From a bacterium (GTDB taxonomy: Bacteria; Bacteroidota; Ignavibacteria; SZUA-365), in assembly GCA_020444325.1 (NCBI GenBank), contig JAHLLD010000004.1:186001-250000 (forward strand): a stretch of DNA of 64,000 nucleotides, given 5' to 3'. The position numbers and the translations under genes were made by a program. Below the pieces are notes generated by a model. It was given only the letters and a program-made list of their open reading frames with translations. It made no database searches and was not told the DNA's origin. The first letter of the stretch is position 1. Each line of letters opens with the position of its first letter. Positions 35,864 through 45,053 of this stretch are shown here, piece by piece.

Positions 35864-36910
35864 TTAGGAATCTTTGATCACGCGGACAGAGAAGAAATTG
35901 GTTTTCTTTCCGTAGGTCCTGAGGATGCGGGCTTCATCCTTGTATAGTAACCTGAGCCACGCCTGTGTCAGATCTGTTTCATGGACCGTCGATGACCAGT
36001 ACGCCGCGTACAGACCGAATGGCGTATTGTCATAGAACACAAAGCCGATAAAATTGCCTAGATACGACAGATATCCCCCGGGCAGCGCGGTGAAGCCGGA
36101 GCTGTTGGTGGCTCCTTCGTTCGGCACACTCCACGAGCTGTTGCCGACCTCCCTGAGCTTGCCGCCTTCATCCGTACCGAAATACCCGACAGCATTATAC
36201 GGTGAGCTGGCGCCCAGATTATCGGCGAGTACCGACCATTCATAATCGGAAGGGATATGATATCCGGACGGAGCCAGTCCCTTCGAATCCATAACCGCAT
36301 ACCAATTGTAGAGCTTGCCGTAACGCTTACCCATGTTTTCATCGAAATTGTACCAGCACCACGCGGGTGTTTTGGCGCCGTCGTCTACCCAGGCTTCATA
36401 CTCTTCCCAGCTGTTGATCTGCGGGATTGTCGTCTGTGCTGCGTCACTGAAGTGATCGACGTTCAGGTTCGTCCCGTACCAGGTCTGGGTGCCGATAGTG
36501 ACGTCGCCCGGCCACAGGATCTCGAACGGGACCCCTTCGCTGGTGACGTCATTGACTGTTACCGTAAGCTCACCGTCAGGATCGATGGAGCCGGAGGGCA
36601 CCGTCACGTGGATCTCTGTCTTGCTCCACAGCGAGTATACGCGTGCCTTGACGCCGCAGATTCTGACGTAGTTCGTTGCGTACTTGTACCGGGGACCGAA
36701 ATCTACTCCGGTGATAACAATCTCTGCGCCGATGATTGCCGATGACGCGCTTATGGTTGTGATCTCCGGTCCGTTGGTCGTGGTCGTTGGTTTTTTCTGC
36801 ATTGATGCATTGTCTGCCGCTGTCGGGTTCATCGTGTCGTCCTGTTCGTTGCAGCCGATGAGTATAAGCATCAGAACAAGTGCCATGACAATGCGCATAA
36901 TCGAATTCAT
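35864..36910 (-). CDS. FISUMP-domain lipoprotein with IPT/TIG domain
   Basis: A 348-residue lipoprotein: the signal sequence ends at a lipobox LILIGC (about residue 20). An IPT/TIG Ig-like domain follows (about 48-135, 'GPEITTISASSAIIGAEIVITG' in parts, with 'VRICGVKARVYSLWSKTEIHV'). The FISUMP (Fibrobacter succinogenes major paralogous) domain (about 140-348) is shown by GTQTWYGTNLNVD, RYGKLYNWYAV, LAPSGYHIPSDYEWSVL and GGKLREVG. The function is unknown; FISUMP lipoproteins are surface-associated in several FCB bacteria. The start at 36910 has GGAGG nine bases upstream, better than a GTG five codons earlier. It lies 170 bases downstream of the S41 peptidase on the same strand. Confidence 0.9.
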   Translation of the reverse strand: MNSIMRIVMALVLMLILIGCNEQDDTMNPTAADNASMQKKPTTTTNGPEITTISASSAIIGAEIVITGVDFGPRYKYATNYVRICGVKARVYSLWSKTEIHVTVPSGSIDPDGELTVTVNDVTSEGVPFEILWPGDVTIGTQTWYGTNLNVDHFSDAAQTTIPQINSWEEYEAWVDDGAKTPAWCWYNFDENMGKRYGKLYNWYAVMDSKGLAPSGYHIPSDYEWSVLADNLGASSPYNAVGYFGTDEGGKLREVGNSSWSVPNEGATNSSGFTALPGGYLSYLGNFIGFVFYDNTPFGLYAAYWSSTVHETDLTQAWLRLLYKDEARILRTYGKKTNFFSVRVIKDS

Positions 36911-37080
36911 CTGTTGTACCTCCACCTTGGTAGAATATTGTGCCGCGTCATCGCGGCGGGATTGCGTTTGCTATGTCTACAAAAAGCGGAATCCCTTTCT
37001 CATACGCATCGGTAGAGGTACTGATTTTTCCTTACGATTTTGGAAACATCTTGCAGTAGATAGGAAGGGGACTTGACTTA

Positions 37081-39030
37081 TTACTTAAGCAGAAACATCA
37101 TCCTGCTCTGCGTCTGTCCTCCCGCCTCGAGGGTGTACGCATAACAGCCTGAGGGAAGTCCAACGGCCTCCCATGTGAACTCTGAAGTACCTGCGGACCT
37201 GTGCTCATCAATTAGGGTTTCCACGCGGCGACTGAACATGTCGGTGACGTACAGGAGTACATGCCCAGCATGTGGAAAAGTGAAACGAATGGTGGTTGAA
37301 GGGTTAAAGGGATTCGGATAGTTCTGTTCCAGCTTGATGTTCTTCACCATAGGCGGGTGTTCGACGGTGACCGGGACGCCAGCGATCTCGAGAGCTTTCT
37401 CCAACACCGGATCGCGTCCGGCGATGATGTCATCCCGCGTAGGTATGACGATGGAATCAGGGATGATGCCGATACGTTGCGTACTTCCGCCAGCTGGCCA
37501 TTCTACACCAAGTGAAGTGAAGCCGGCTGCGATATCCTGTGTCAGCATCCAATAGGAAACGTTTCCGTCCGCACCGGCTGTCTGGCTGCCGACGATCACA
37601 GTATTTGGCATGGCTCGCAATATCATACAGGTCCACTCGGCATGGCTTTGTGTGGATGAGTTGCAGAGAATGATGACTTTACCTTTGTATGCCAGTTGGT
37701 TCCGGTCCCTGCCGAACTCCGACATCACACCAATGTATGTTCCGGGAAACGTCACATCCGGAACCATGTACCAGACACACTGGCGCTCGTTAGGGAACAT
37801 CAATTCCGCGAGATCTGTGGCGGTGTCCTGTGGATAATTGCGCACATCGAAGATGATGGCAGGTTGACTACGAAGCTCTTTGTACATGGGCCAAACACCA
37901 TCCCTGGTGAGATTACCCATGTGAACGTATCCGACACTGCCGCCAAGAATTTTCCATGTAGCCCTGGCGAGAGAGTCACAGGGATAATAACTGTTGTGCC
38001 AGGAGGAATTCATCGCGTGCTTGCGCAATCCTGTGTAAGTATAGTCACTGCCATCCCTTTTTCTCAACGTCAACTCGATCGGTGTGTAATATTCCCCTCT
38101 GAGCACGTTCCGGCAAAAATCCCTGCGGAAGACTGCGGGATTTCCGTATGACATGACAGTGCGCCATCGTGTCTCTGCATCCCCGATAGATTCACCATCC
38201 ACACCGGTGAGGAGATCACCTGCAGAAATTTCAGGGACATCCGACATGACGACGGTATACCCGTCCACGGTCCAACCCAGAACGATATTCAGACCATAAA
38301 TCTTGAACTTCTCTTTCGTCCATGTGGTGTGACCTTCCACATGTGCATCGTTGAGCCCAGCAGCAAAGTGCTGATAGCTGAGGTAGAATGCCTCCGGATC
38401 GTTGGCTTCAGCAACATCCAGGATGTTCCGGTGCAAAGTGCTGTCCCATGGTACGTCGAGGATGCCCACATTGGGATTGAACCATGACAGGATATTCCAG
38501 TAGGTGAACATGCAGAGCAGTCTGCCGCCTTCATCAGGGACAGTGTCCTGCAGTGCGATATCAAGGTTTGGATTGTCACCTGGAAATACGAGCCACCCTC
38601 CACTGCCGGTATTATCCCGAACATGACATATCTCGTGAGGTCGGAAGTTGTCGAGAACTTCCTGCAAAGATTCCCGTAGGTCGCGGCGCAGCACTGGATC
38701 CTGTAACCAGCGAAAATCCCTGTTCACCCTCAGCTCTTCAGGCACATACGGAATTTGCCCCGCCGCTGGTTCCATCCGGCCCGCCGCTTCAAGCATTGTA
38801 ATAAGGACATCATTGAATGCTTCGAAGCTCTCGGCCATTTTTACCGCGGGGAGAGTATTGAGCAGTGTTGCATCCCAGTCCACCTTGCACGTGGATACTT
38901 CGGAATGATTATATTTCAGCAACCCCCAAACCTTGCAGGTGTAATACAGCCTGTCCTGATAGCTGACGGACTGCGCCTGCAGGGACGCCGCCATCAGTAA
39001 CGCCGTGATGATCACTGTAACGTATTTCAT
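37081..39030 (-). CDS. T9SS-secreted S41-family peptidase
   Basis: A 649-residue exported protein with a signal peptide (1-20, ending SLQAQ). The central region resembles tricorn/CtpA-like S41 peptidases: a PDZ-like segment (EISAGDLLTGVDGESIGDA), a 'SVGYVHMGNL' strand, 'AIIFDVRNYPQD', and the catalytic region VIILCNSSTQSHAEW, where the serine of STxSxAE supplies the nucleophile. The C-terminal 85 residues are a T9SS tail (LEQNYPNPFNPSTTIRF). It probably degrades or processes extracellular proteins. Two adjacent ATGs exist; the second (39030) has better spacing from AAGGAGG. It lies 72 bases downstream of the Asp-box gene and is probably in the same transcription unit. Confidence 0.88.
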   Translation of the reverse strand: MKYVTVIITALLMAASLQAQSVSYQDRLYYTCKVWGLLKYNHSEVSTCKVDWDATLLNTLPAVKMAESFEAFNDVLITMLEAAGRMEPAAGQIPYVPEELRVNRDFRWLQDPVLRRDLRESLQEVLDNFRPHEICHVRDNTGSGGWLVFPGDNPNLDIALQDTVPDEGGRLLCMFTYWNILSWFNPNVGILDVPWDSTLHRNILDVAEANDPEAFYLSYQHFAAGLNDAHVEGHTTWTKEKFKIYGLNIVLGWTVDGYTVVMSDVPEISAGDLLTGVDGESIGDAETRWRTVMSYGNPAVFRRDFCRNVLRGEYYTPIELTLRKRDGSDYTYTGLRKHAMNSSWHNSYYPCDSLARATWKILGGSVGYVHMGNLTRDGVWPMYKELRSQPAIIFDVRNYPQDTATDLAELMFPNERQCVWYMVPDVTFPGTYIGVMSEFGRDRNQLAYKGKVIILCNSSTQSHAEWTCMILRAMPNTVIVGSQTAGADGNVSYWMLTQDIAAGFTSLGVEWPAGGSTQRIGIIPDSIVIPTRDDIIAGRDPVLEKALEIAGVPVTVEHPPMVKNIKLEQNYPNPFNPSTTIRFTFPHAGHVLLYVTDMFSRRVETLIDEHRSAGTSEFTWEAVGLPSGCYAYTLEAGGQTQSRMMFLLK

Positions 39031-39102
39031 CATTCCTCCTTACTATTCAATCTCAGCTGCGCCACGTGATTTTGCGTCGGCGTTGTTCTGTCAATCCATT
39101 GT

Positions 39103-40596
39103 TCATTGTTCCAGGACTGTCACGATCCTGCTGAGCACAGCATCAGCTGTCTGCATTCGGCAGAGATAGCTTCCTGCGGACAGCTGCGAGCCATTGATCC
39201 GCAGGGTGTAGGTACCCTGGTCTCGCGTTTCATCAAGCAGAGTAAGTAATTCGCGTCCCAGTATGTCATGCAGACTGATGCGAACGCGTGACATGATAGG
39301 TACGCTGAATTGTACATTGCTCCATTCTGTGAAGGGATTTGGAAAATTTTGGTCGAGTGCAAATGAAAGCAACCCGGTTGACTCTTCTACAACATGGGTT
39401 CTGGTCGCATTGCCTGTGGGATCCCACTTGTGTCGGATTTCCTTATAATCATCTTCCCAGAGGAGATGCAGGGCCTCATCAGCTACTGCCAGGTGAGGAA
39501 ACCGGGATCTCGTCGGTGAAGAAACAATTGCTTCTGCCTGTCCCCATGACAGTCCAGCGTCCTCGGAGCGGCAGTAGTAAATATCCCCAGCATCATTTCG
39601 CAAATCCACCCATGCTAAATGTAATCGCTCTCCAGAAATCGCTAAAGTTGGAAGCAGACAATCGTACGGGGTCACCATGATCGGCGTGTCCTCTCCCCAA
39701 TGCGCTCCTCCATCCCGTGAAGACACGTAATGAATATCCCAGGCGCCGGTACGCTTGTCGTGCCAGACAACATGTACATCATCTCCCGAGGCAGTGATAC
39801 CACATCCGGTCGACCACCCGGGATCATTTGAGAGATCAACGCTCTCTTCCCATGTGATGCCTCCATCTGACGATCTCCGGTACACGATATCCCAATTGCC
39901 CAGATACTCGGGGCCGTAGTTGAAGGACCAGCAAGTATGAATCACCGGACCGACGACCGCAATTGCGACATTTATAAGATTGGACCCAGCTGCTAACGTC
40001 ACACTCTCCATCCAGTGCCTACCTTCGTCGGTGGACCGGATATATTTGATGTAGGAGAGATCACGAAGAGTTTCGGTGTAGACAACATGCACATTCTTTC
40101 CGTCAGTGGCGATTGATGGGGAAGAACACTCGCTGCTATCAGGTGTGATGCAGCGGTCCTCTGCCCAGCTTGCACCGTTGTCGGTTGAGGTTCGCAGATA
40201 CACCTGCTCACTCCCGTTTCGCTGGTCCGACCAAATTACATGCACCGTGGTCTCATGCGCCGCACAGCTGCCATGCGAGCTGAAGTGGCTCGTATTGGGT
40301 TCGGCAAGATGCACGACATCCTCCCAGGTACTCCCCCCATCGGTAGAGCGCCGATACGCTGGGCGCCATTTCCCGTTTTTCTTGTCCATCCAGATCGTGT
40401 GGACCAGATTACCCTGCGCGACAACGTTTTTGACATTGGTGTAGCCGGTGCGGGCACTGTCAGCGGTTGTGAATAGAGTGCTTTCCGCCTGCCACTGTGC
40501 CGTTGCTATAGTGATCTTGCAGAGCAATACGGGTAAGAAAAGGATCAGAATTTGTTGAACAAATCTACGATTGCAGCCAAGCATCGATGTTGTCAT
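39103..40596 (-). CDS. T9SS-secreted Asp-box (BNR) repeat protein, second of two
   Basis: A 497-residue exported protein with a signal anchor (about 12-34, ending TATAQ). Six Asp-box motifs of the sialidase type are visible (STDGGSTW, STDNGASW, STDEGRHW, SSDGGITW, SRDGGAHW, SEDAGLSW), each followed by a strand with 'VHVVW' or 'IHYV', which gives a six-bladed propeller (about 35-400). No sialidase catalytic residues (Arg triad, Tyr/Glu pair) can be assigned, so it may be a binding protein. The C-terminus is a T9SS tail (LDQNFPNPFTEWSNVQF). AGGAGG precedes the ATG. It starts nine bases after the stop of its paralogue. Confidence 0.9.
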   Translation of the reverse strand: MTTSMLGCNRRFVQQILILFLPVLLCKITIATAQWQAESTLFTTADSARTGYTNVKNVVAQGNLVHTIWMDKKNGKWRPAYRRSTDGGSTWEDVVHLAEPNTSHFSSHGSCAAHETTVHVIWSDQRNGSEQVYLRTSTDNGASWAEDRCITPDSSECSSPSIATDGKNVHVVYTETLRDLSYIKYIRSTDEGRHWMESVTLAAGSNLINVAIAVVGPVIHTCWSFNYGPEYLGNWDIVYRRSSDGGITWEESVDLSNDPGWSTGCGITASGDDVHVVWHDKRTGAWDIHYVSSRDGGAHWGEDTPIMVTPYDCLLPTLAISGERLHLAWVDLRNDAGDIYYCRSEDAGLSWGQAEAIVSSPTRSRFPHLAVADEALHLLWEDDYKEIRHKWDPTGNATRTHVVEESTGLLSFALDQNFPNPFTEWSNVQFSVPIMSRVRISLHDILGRELLTLLDETRDQGTYTLRINGSQLSAGSYLCRMQTADAVLSRIVTVLEQ

Positions 40597-40605
40597 GGCG
40601 TCCTC

Positions 40606-42084
40606 CTAGTGCTGCGTGACAGTAAGAAGACGACTTGCGCTTTCTCCGTTCGCCACGATGCGGCAGAGATAGCTGCCTGTGGGGAACTGCGATCCGTCGA
40701 CCTGAATGCTATGTGTACCGGGGGCTCGCGCATCATCAAGCAGGGTGCGCCGTTCCCGTCCCAGCATGTCATACAGAGTGATGCGTACGTGTGCCATGAC
40801 AGGGAGGTGATACTGCATGGTCGAGTGTGCTCTGAAGGGATTCGGGTAATTCTGGTCGAGGGCGAGATCGACCTGATAGTCGGTGCTACCCATCGTATGA
40901 GTACCGGTTTCATTCCCGGTAGGATTGCTCGCATAGTGAATCTCTTTGTGATTATCCGTCCAGAGAAGGTGTAGTGCGCTGCCGGATACGGCGAGGAAAG
41001 GGTAGCGGGATCTTCGCTCGGAGGAGATGATGTGTTCTTCGGGTCCCCATGTCCGCCCCGCGTCATCAGAGCGACAGTAGTAGATATCTCCCGGGTCATT
41101 CCGGGTGTCGATCCAGGCGAGATGTACTGTTTCAGCTGATACAGCCAGCGTCGGGAAATAACAGTTGTGCGGCGTTACCATTATTGGTCCCTCTTCTCCC
41201 CAATGCGCGCCCCCATCCAGGGAATGCACATAATGTATATCGAAGACTCCTGTACGATAATCATGCCAGGCAACATGCACGTCTTCTCCCGATGCGACAA
41301 CCGTGCACCCATTCTGCACCCCCGGGTCTTCGGTGAGCCGTACCTTATTCTCCCATGTCTCGCCGTCATCAGTTGATCTACGATAGATGATTTCAGAATT
41401 ACCATAATTGTGATCATACCAGCACGTATGAATAACCGGCTCCACGACGGCCATCGCGACAACTTCCATGAAACCCGCCTCAGCAAAGGTCGTGCCCTCC
41501 GTCCAGTGTTCACCTCCGTCTGTGGAGCGAATGTACCTTGCTTGAGAGGCATAGGACAGCTTTTCCTTGTAGATGACATGAATACTCGAAGCACCACAGG
41601 TGATTCCCGGGGAAGTGCAGTTGAGTCCAGCTGGCGTGATGCATCTGTCCGCTTTCCAGCTTTCACCTGCGTCTGTCGATCTGCGCAGGTAAATCTTTGA
41701 ATTCCCGCTCCGCTCGTCCGACCACACGACATAGACCGCGCTCTGCTGCACTGCCAGGCTGACGTGATATTGTGGACACCGCGTATTCGGATCGGCAAGA
41801 TGCACGACGTTCTCCCAGGTGTTTCCCCCATCAGTCGATCGCCGATACGAGGGGCGCCATTTCCCGTTTTCCGAGTCCATCCATACGGTATGGACAAGCT
41901 GTCCTTCAACAGCAATATTTCTGTTGTGCGTGTAGCCTGTTTTGGCGCTGTCCGTAGCAGTGAATAGTAGGCTTTCATCCTGCCATTGTGCAGACAGTTG
42001 GTGATGGGTTGCACTCAGAAATAGCAACACCAGTAGACACCAAGCTGATCTCCTCTCCTTGTGCGTGCCTGTTGCAATTGACAT
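40606..42084 (-). CDS. T9SS-secreted Asp-box (BNR) repeat protein, first of two
   Basis: A 492-residue paralogue of the next gene, with the same order of parts: signal region (ending HQLSAQ), six Asp boxes (STDGGNTW, STDAGESW, STDGGEHW, STDDGETW, SLDGGAHW, SDDAGRTW) and a T9SS tail (LDQNYPNPFRAHSTMQY). Shared stretches such as 'WMD..NGKWRP.YRRSTDGG' and 'GAHWGE..PIMVTP.DC..PTLA' show a tandem duplication with later divergence. No catalytic site is assignable. It begins 24 bases after the stop of the NarL-type regulator gene on the same strand, so it is in the same apparent operon as the two-component genes. A GAGGAG box lies six bases before the ATG. Confidence 0.9.
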   Translation of the reverse strand: MSIATGTHKERRSAWCLLVLLFLSATHHQLSAQWQDESLLFTATDSAKTGYTHNRNIAVEGQLVHTVWMDSENGKWRPSYRRSTDGGNTWENVVHLADPNTRCPQYHVSLAVQQSAVYVVWSDERSGNSKIYLRRSTDAGESWKADRCITPAGLNCTSPGITCGASSIHVIYKEKLSYASQARYIRSTDGGEHWTEGTTFAEAGFMEVVAMAVVEPVIHTCWYDHNYGNSEIIYRRSTDDGETWENKVRLTEDPGVQNGCTVVASGEDVHVAWHDYRTGVFDIHYVHSLDGGAHWGEEGPIMVTPHNCYFPTLAVSAETVHLAWIDTRNDPGDIYYCRSDDAGRTWGPEEHIISSERRSRYPFLAVSGSALHLLWTDNHKEIHYASNPTGNETGTHTMGSTDYQVDLALDQNYPNPFRAHSTMQYHLPVMAHVRITLYDMLGRERRTLLDDARAPGTHSIQVDGSQFPTGSYLCRIVANGESASRLLTVTQH

Positions 42085-42108
42085 GGTTCTCCTCAGTGTC
42101 GATTCTTT

Positions 42109-42768
42109 TCAGAGATACATACGGTGTTCGATAGCGAAACGGATGAGCCCGTAACTGCCATGTTCGCCGACTTTCGCGCAGATGTTGGCGCGATGGCTGT
42201 CGACGGTACGGGGACTGATACAGAGTTCGTCTGCGATTTCACGGGTGGACTTGTTTTCCGCGATCAGGTGCAGCACCCGCCGCTCGCTGGGCGTGAGTGA
42301 GTCGACCGCGAGAAGCTCAGTGGCTCGAGGATGCGCGTCCTTTCGCTCACACGCGGTTTCCGGCAGACCGAGATAAAACTCCCCGGCAGCGACGCGTCGG
42401 ATGCCGAGGAGTATATCACACGGAGCGCTGTCCTTGAGCATGTACCCCATGGTGCCGTACTCCGCGGCGCGGCGGTAAATGACCGGATCGTCATACAGGG
42501 TCAGGATGATGCAGCGTGTTGCAGATCGCCGCATGTGCAGTTCGCGCAGAATGTCGAGTCCCGTCAGGCCCGGCATTTCAATGTCAATCAGCGCGATGTC
42601 CGGACGTGTTTCCTGTATGGCAGCGAGGGCCTGCACACCGTCGGCGGCCTCGCCGATGAGGTTCAGATCCTTTTCGCGATCAATCATCATGCGGAGGCCG
42701 TTGCGCACCACCGGATGATCGTCTGCGACGACGATGCGTATTTGTGTCGCACCGTTGTTCCGTGTCAC
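42109..42768 (-). CDS. NarL/FixJ-family response regulator
   Basis: A 219-residue regulator. The receiver domain has Asp16/Asp17 (VADDH), phosphoacceptor Asp62 (LIDIEMPG), the TLYDD switch and Lys in MLKDS. The LuxR-type HTH (about 150-215) has LTPSERRVLHLIAENKSTR and the recognition segment ISPRTVDSHR. It starts with GTG overlapping the kinase stop as GTGA (42765-42768), with GGAGGGG five bases upstream of the overlap, so it is translationally coupled to the TPR kinase. Its downstream neighbours are the two Asp-box genes, which could be its regulatory targets as well as operon members. Confidence 0.95.
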   Translation of the reverse strand: MTRNNGATQIRIVVADDHPVVRNGLRMMIDREKDLNLIGEAADGVQALAAIQETRPDIALIDIEMPGLTGLDILRELHMRRSATRCIILTLYDDPVIYRRAAEYGTMGYMLKDSAPCDILLGIRRVAAGEFYLGLPETACERKDAHPRATELLAVDSLTPSERRVLHLIAENKSTREIADELCISPRTVDSHRANICAKVGEHGSYGLIRFAIEHRMYL

Positions 42769-45053
42769 GCTGACCCCTCCTGTTGCTGTATCGCATCAGC
42801 TGGCAACGGTATCAAAGCTTCGATCAGTGTGCCGTTGCCCGTACCGCTTTCGAATTTGATTTCTCCGTCGAGCAGATGCATGCGCTCGGCCATGCTCTGC
42901 ATACCCAGTCCCGCATGTGCGGCAGGATCACTCCGTTTCTCAAGCTCGAAGCCTTTGCCATCGTCATGGATGCGCAGACGGAGACTGCCGTTGACACGCT
43001 GAAGCGTGACGTCCACTTTGCGCGCCTCGGCATGCTTGACGATGTTGTTCATCCCTTCCTGCACCACGCGGTAGAGATCGATTTCTCGTTCATTAGGGAT
43101 CAGTCCGTCGACCTCTCCGATATCGATATGCATCGTGATCGCCGTGCTTTTTTCAACGGACGTCAGCATATCGCGCAGCGTGCTGGTCAGTCCCACGCGT
43201 TCAAGCTGATAAGGACTGAGGTCTCGGCACAGCCGGCGTACGTCCTCCACAGCCTCGACAGCGATATGCGTGATATCGCCAAGATGCTGCTTGCGCTGTT
43301 CTGCATCGTCAAGCGCCATCAACGCGCGGTGCTTGATGATGAGCAGGTCCTGCCCGACACCGTCGTGCAGGGCGCCGGCGATGCGCTTGCGTTCCTGTTC
43401 CTGAGATGCGATGAGGCGAGTAGTGAAACGTCTCTGCATTTCATGCTCCCGATGCGCGATCTCCACCAGCTGCTTCGCCGCCATGGCTTCCACGGCGCTC
43501 ACGCGCAGCTCGGTTGCCTCCGTACGTAATTCCGCAGTGATGCGTCTGTTGCGGAGAATGCGGAGGAACAGGAGCGTAAGCAGGAGTGCGACGACGAACC
43601 CGCCCAGCAGGGTGTTGCGGTGCAGTGCGCCTCTCGCGAGTGAAGCCTCCTGCAGTGCTAGCTTGCGTCGCTGCGCTGCGTTTTCTGCGTGACCCAGTGC
43701 AATTGCTTCCGCACGCATATTGAGGGTGTCTGCCGCTCGTGCGAGCTGTAACTGCTGCAATGCGCGATCCTGCTCGAGCAGTTTTTTCCCCTGCTGTCGC
43801 TGAAGCAGCTTCATGCGCTGCCATGTCAGTGCCTGATTTCTCTGTAGTAGTTCGAGCGAATCGATACGTTGTTCCGCCGCGAGAAGTGCGATGATGCGCT
43901 CTCTGCGCTCCGCCTCGTACACCGCTGTCAGTTCGTTGATCCTACGTATGGATTTTTCGTCGTCCCTCGAATCGAATAGTGCCATGCGTTTGCGTTGGAA
44001 GGCGATAGCCTCTTTGTAGTTCCCCATCCTCACATGATGCTTTGCAAGTTCTCTGTAATGGTGACGCAAATATCCCTTTGTACCGAGCCGTTGCGACACC
44101 TCAAGGGCGGCATTGAAGTGATGCATGGAACTGTCAGCTTTTCCAAGACGACTGTACAGGTTGGCAAGGAGATATTGAGTGAAGCTCATCTGCCTCATCT
44201 CATTGATTTCTTTATAAACCTTCAATGCCCGCTGCTCATAGTCGATGGCGGTTACCAGGTCACCCTGATCCCTGTAGATTCTGCCGACACTGTGAATGTT
44301 CTGGGCGATGCGTTTTTTATCTCCCAGTGAATCGGCGATCGCACCGCTGCGGGCGAGATACGACAGTGACTCGTTAAAATGGCCCCCATTGGTGCAGATA
44401 GCCGCAAGGATGACCAGGGTAAACTGTATCGATCGCGGATTGCCGATCTTCTCCTGCAGCTCCAGGCAGCGGCGGAGGTACGTGATCCCTTCCTCCTTCT
44501 CGCCCATGAAGTCGTACGCCACGCCGATGTGCCAGAGTGCGGTCGCCATCATGTTAATATTTCCGGCAGCGTCGGCGAGATCGTACGCACGTTGATAGTA
44601 TCGCAAGGGCTGTTCGAACTCCCCCGTGCTGCTCATGTACAACTGCCCGATGTTGCAGTGCAGCCATACCAATCCCGTTGTATCGTTGATCTCCTCATAG
44701 AGGCGCAGACTGCGGTCGTAATGCTCCATCGCCCGGATGCGGTTGTCCATCAGCATCCACCATTGTCCTCCGAGTACGCGCATGGTGTGCGCTGCTTTTT
44801 TCTTCTGCCCGGATGCAAGTTCGAATTCCGCACGGCGCTCGTTCCAGGAGATGGTTTCCATGTTCCTGTGATCCGCCTGGTATGCCTGCGAAATGAGGCT
44901 GCACAGTGCGGCGCGGGTGCTGTCGGTTTCAGCCTCGGCGAATTTCTGCTTAAGACTGTCGATGAGGGACTGGGCATTGACGGGCAAAGTCCCGCCAAGA
45001 AACAGCGCCAGAATGACCGGAAGGAGGATTCTCTGTGTCGTGCGCCGCCTCAC
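42765..45053 (-). CDS. TPR-containing sensor histidine kinase (HisKA_3 type)
   Basis: A 762-residue kinase. It has a signal or membrane segment (about 8-28, ending PVNAQ) and about seven TPR-like repeats (about 30-370) including 'LVWLHCNIGQLYMSS' and 'SIGRIYRDQGDLVTAIDYEQRALKVY'-type units. A coiled coil follows (about 375-475), then a transmembrane helix (GGFVVALLLTLLFLRIL, about 480). The kinase core has phosphoacceptor AGALHDGVGQD, N box EGMNNIVKHA, G1 DDGKGF and G2 GLGMQSM. It starts with GTG overlapping the preceding kinase stop (GTGA) and ends overlapping the regulator start. The fold order matches the kinase at 19751-22531, so the two are paralogous sensors. Confidence 0.93.
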   Translation of the reverse strand: MRRRTTQRILLPVILALFLGGTLPVNAQSLIDSLKQKFAEAETDSTRAALCSLISQAYQADHRNMETISWNERRAEFELASGQKKKAAHTMRVLGGQWWMLMDNRIRAMEHYDRSLRLYEEINDTTGLVWLHCNIGQLYMSSTGEFEQPLRYYQRAYDLADAAGNINMMATALWHIGVAYDFMGEKEEGITYLRRCLELQEKIGNPRSIQFTLVILAAICTNGGHFNESLSYLARSGAIADSLGDKKRIAQNIHSVGRIYRDQGDLVTAIDYEQRALKVYKEINEMRQMSFTQYLLANLYSRLGKADSSMHHFNAALEVSQRLGTKGYLRHHYRELAKHHVRMGNYKEAIAFQRKRMALFDSRDDEKSIRRINELTAVYEAERRERIIALLAAEQRIDSLELLQRNQALTWQRMKLLQRQQGKKLLEQDRALQQLQLARAADTLNMRAEAIALGHAENAAQRRKLALQEASLARGALHRNTLLGGFVVALLLTLLFLRILRNRRITAELRTEATELRVSAVEAMAAKQLVEIAHREHEMQRRFTTRLIASQEQERKRIAGALHDGVGQDLLIIKHRALMALDDAEQRKQHLGDITHIAVEAVEDVRRLCRDLSPYQLERVGLTSTLRDMLTSVEKSTAITMHIDIGEVDGLIPNEREIDLYRVVQEGMNNIVKHAEARKVDVTLQRVNGSLRLRIHDDGKGFELEKRSDPAAHAGLGMQSMAERMHLLDGEIKFESGTGNGTLIEALIPLPADAIQQQEGSA

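Noticed and set aside
39103-42084. Calling the two Asp-box proteins sialidases
   Set aside because: Asp boxes are structural; I could not identify the Arg triad or the Tyr/Glu pair of sialidases.
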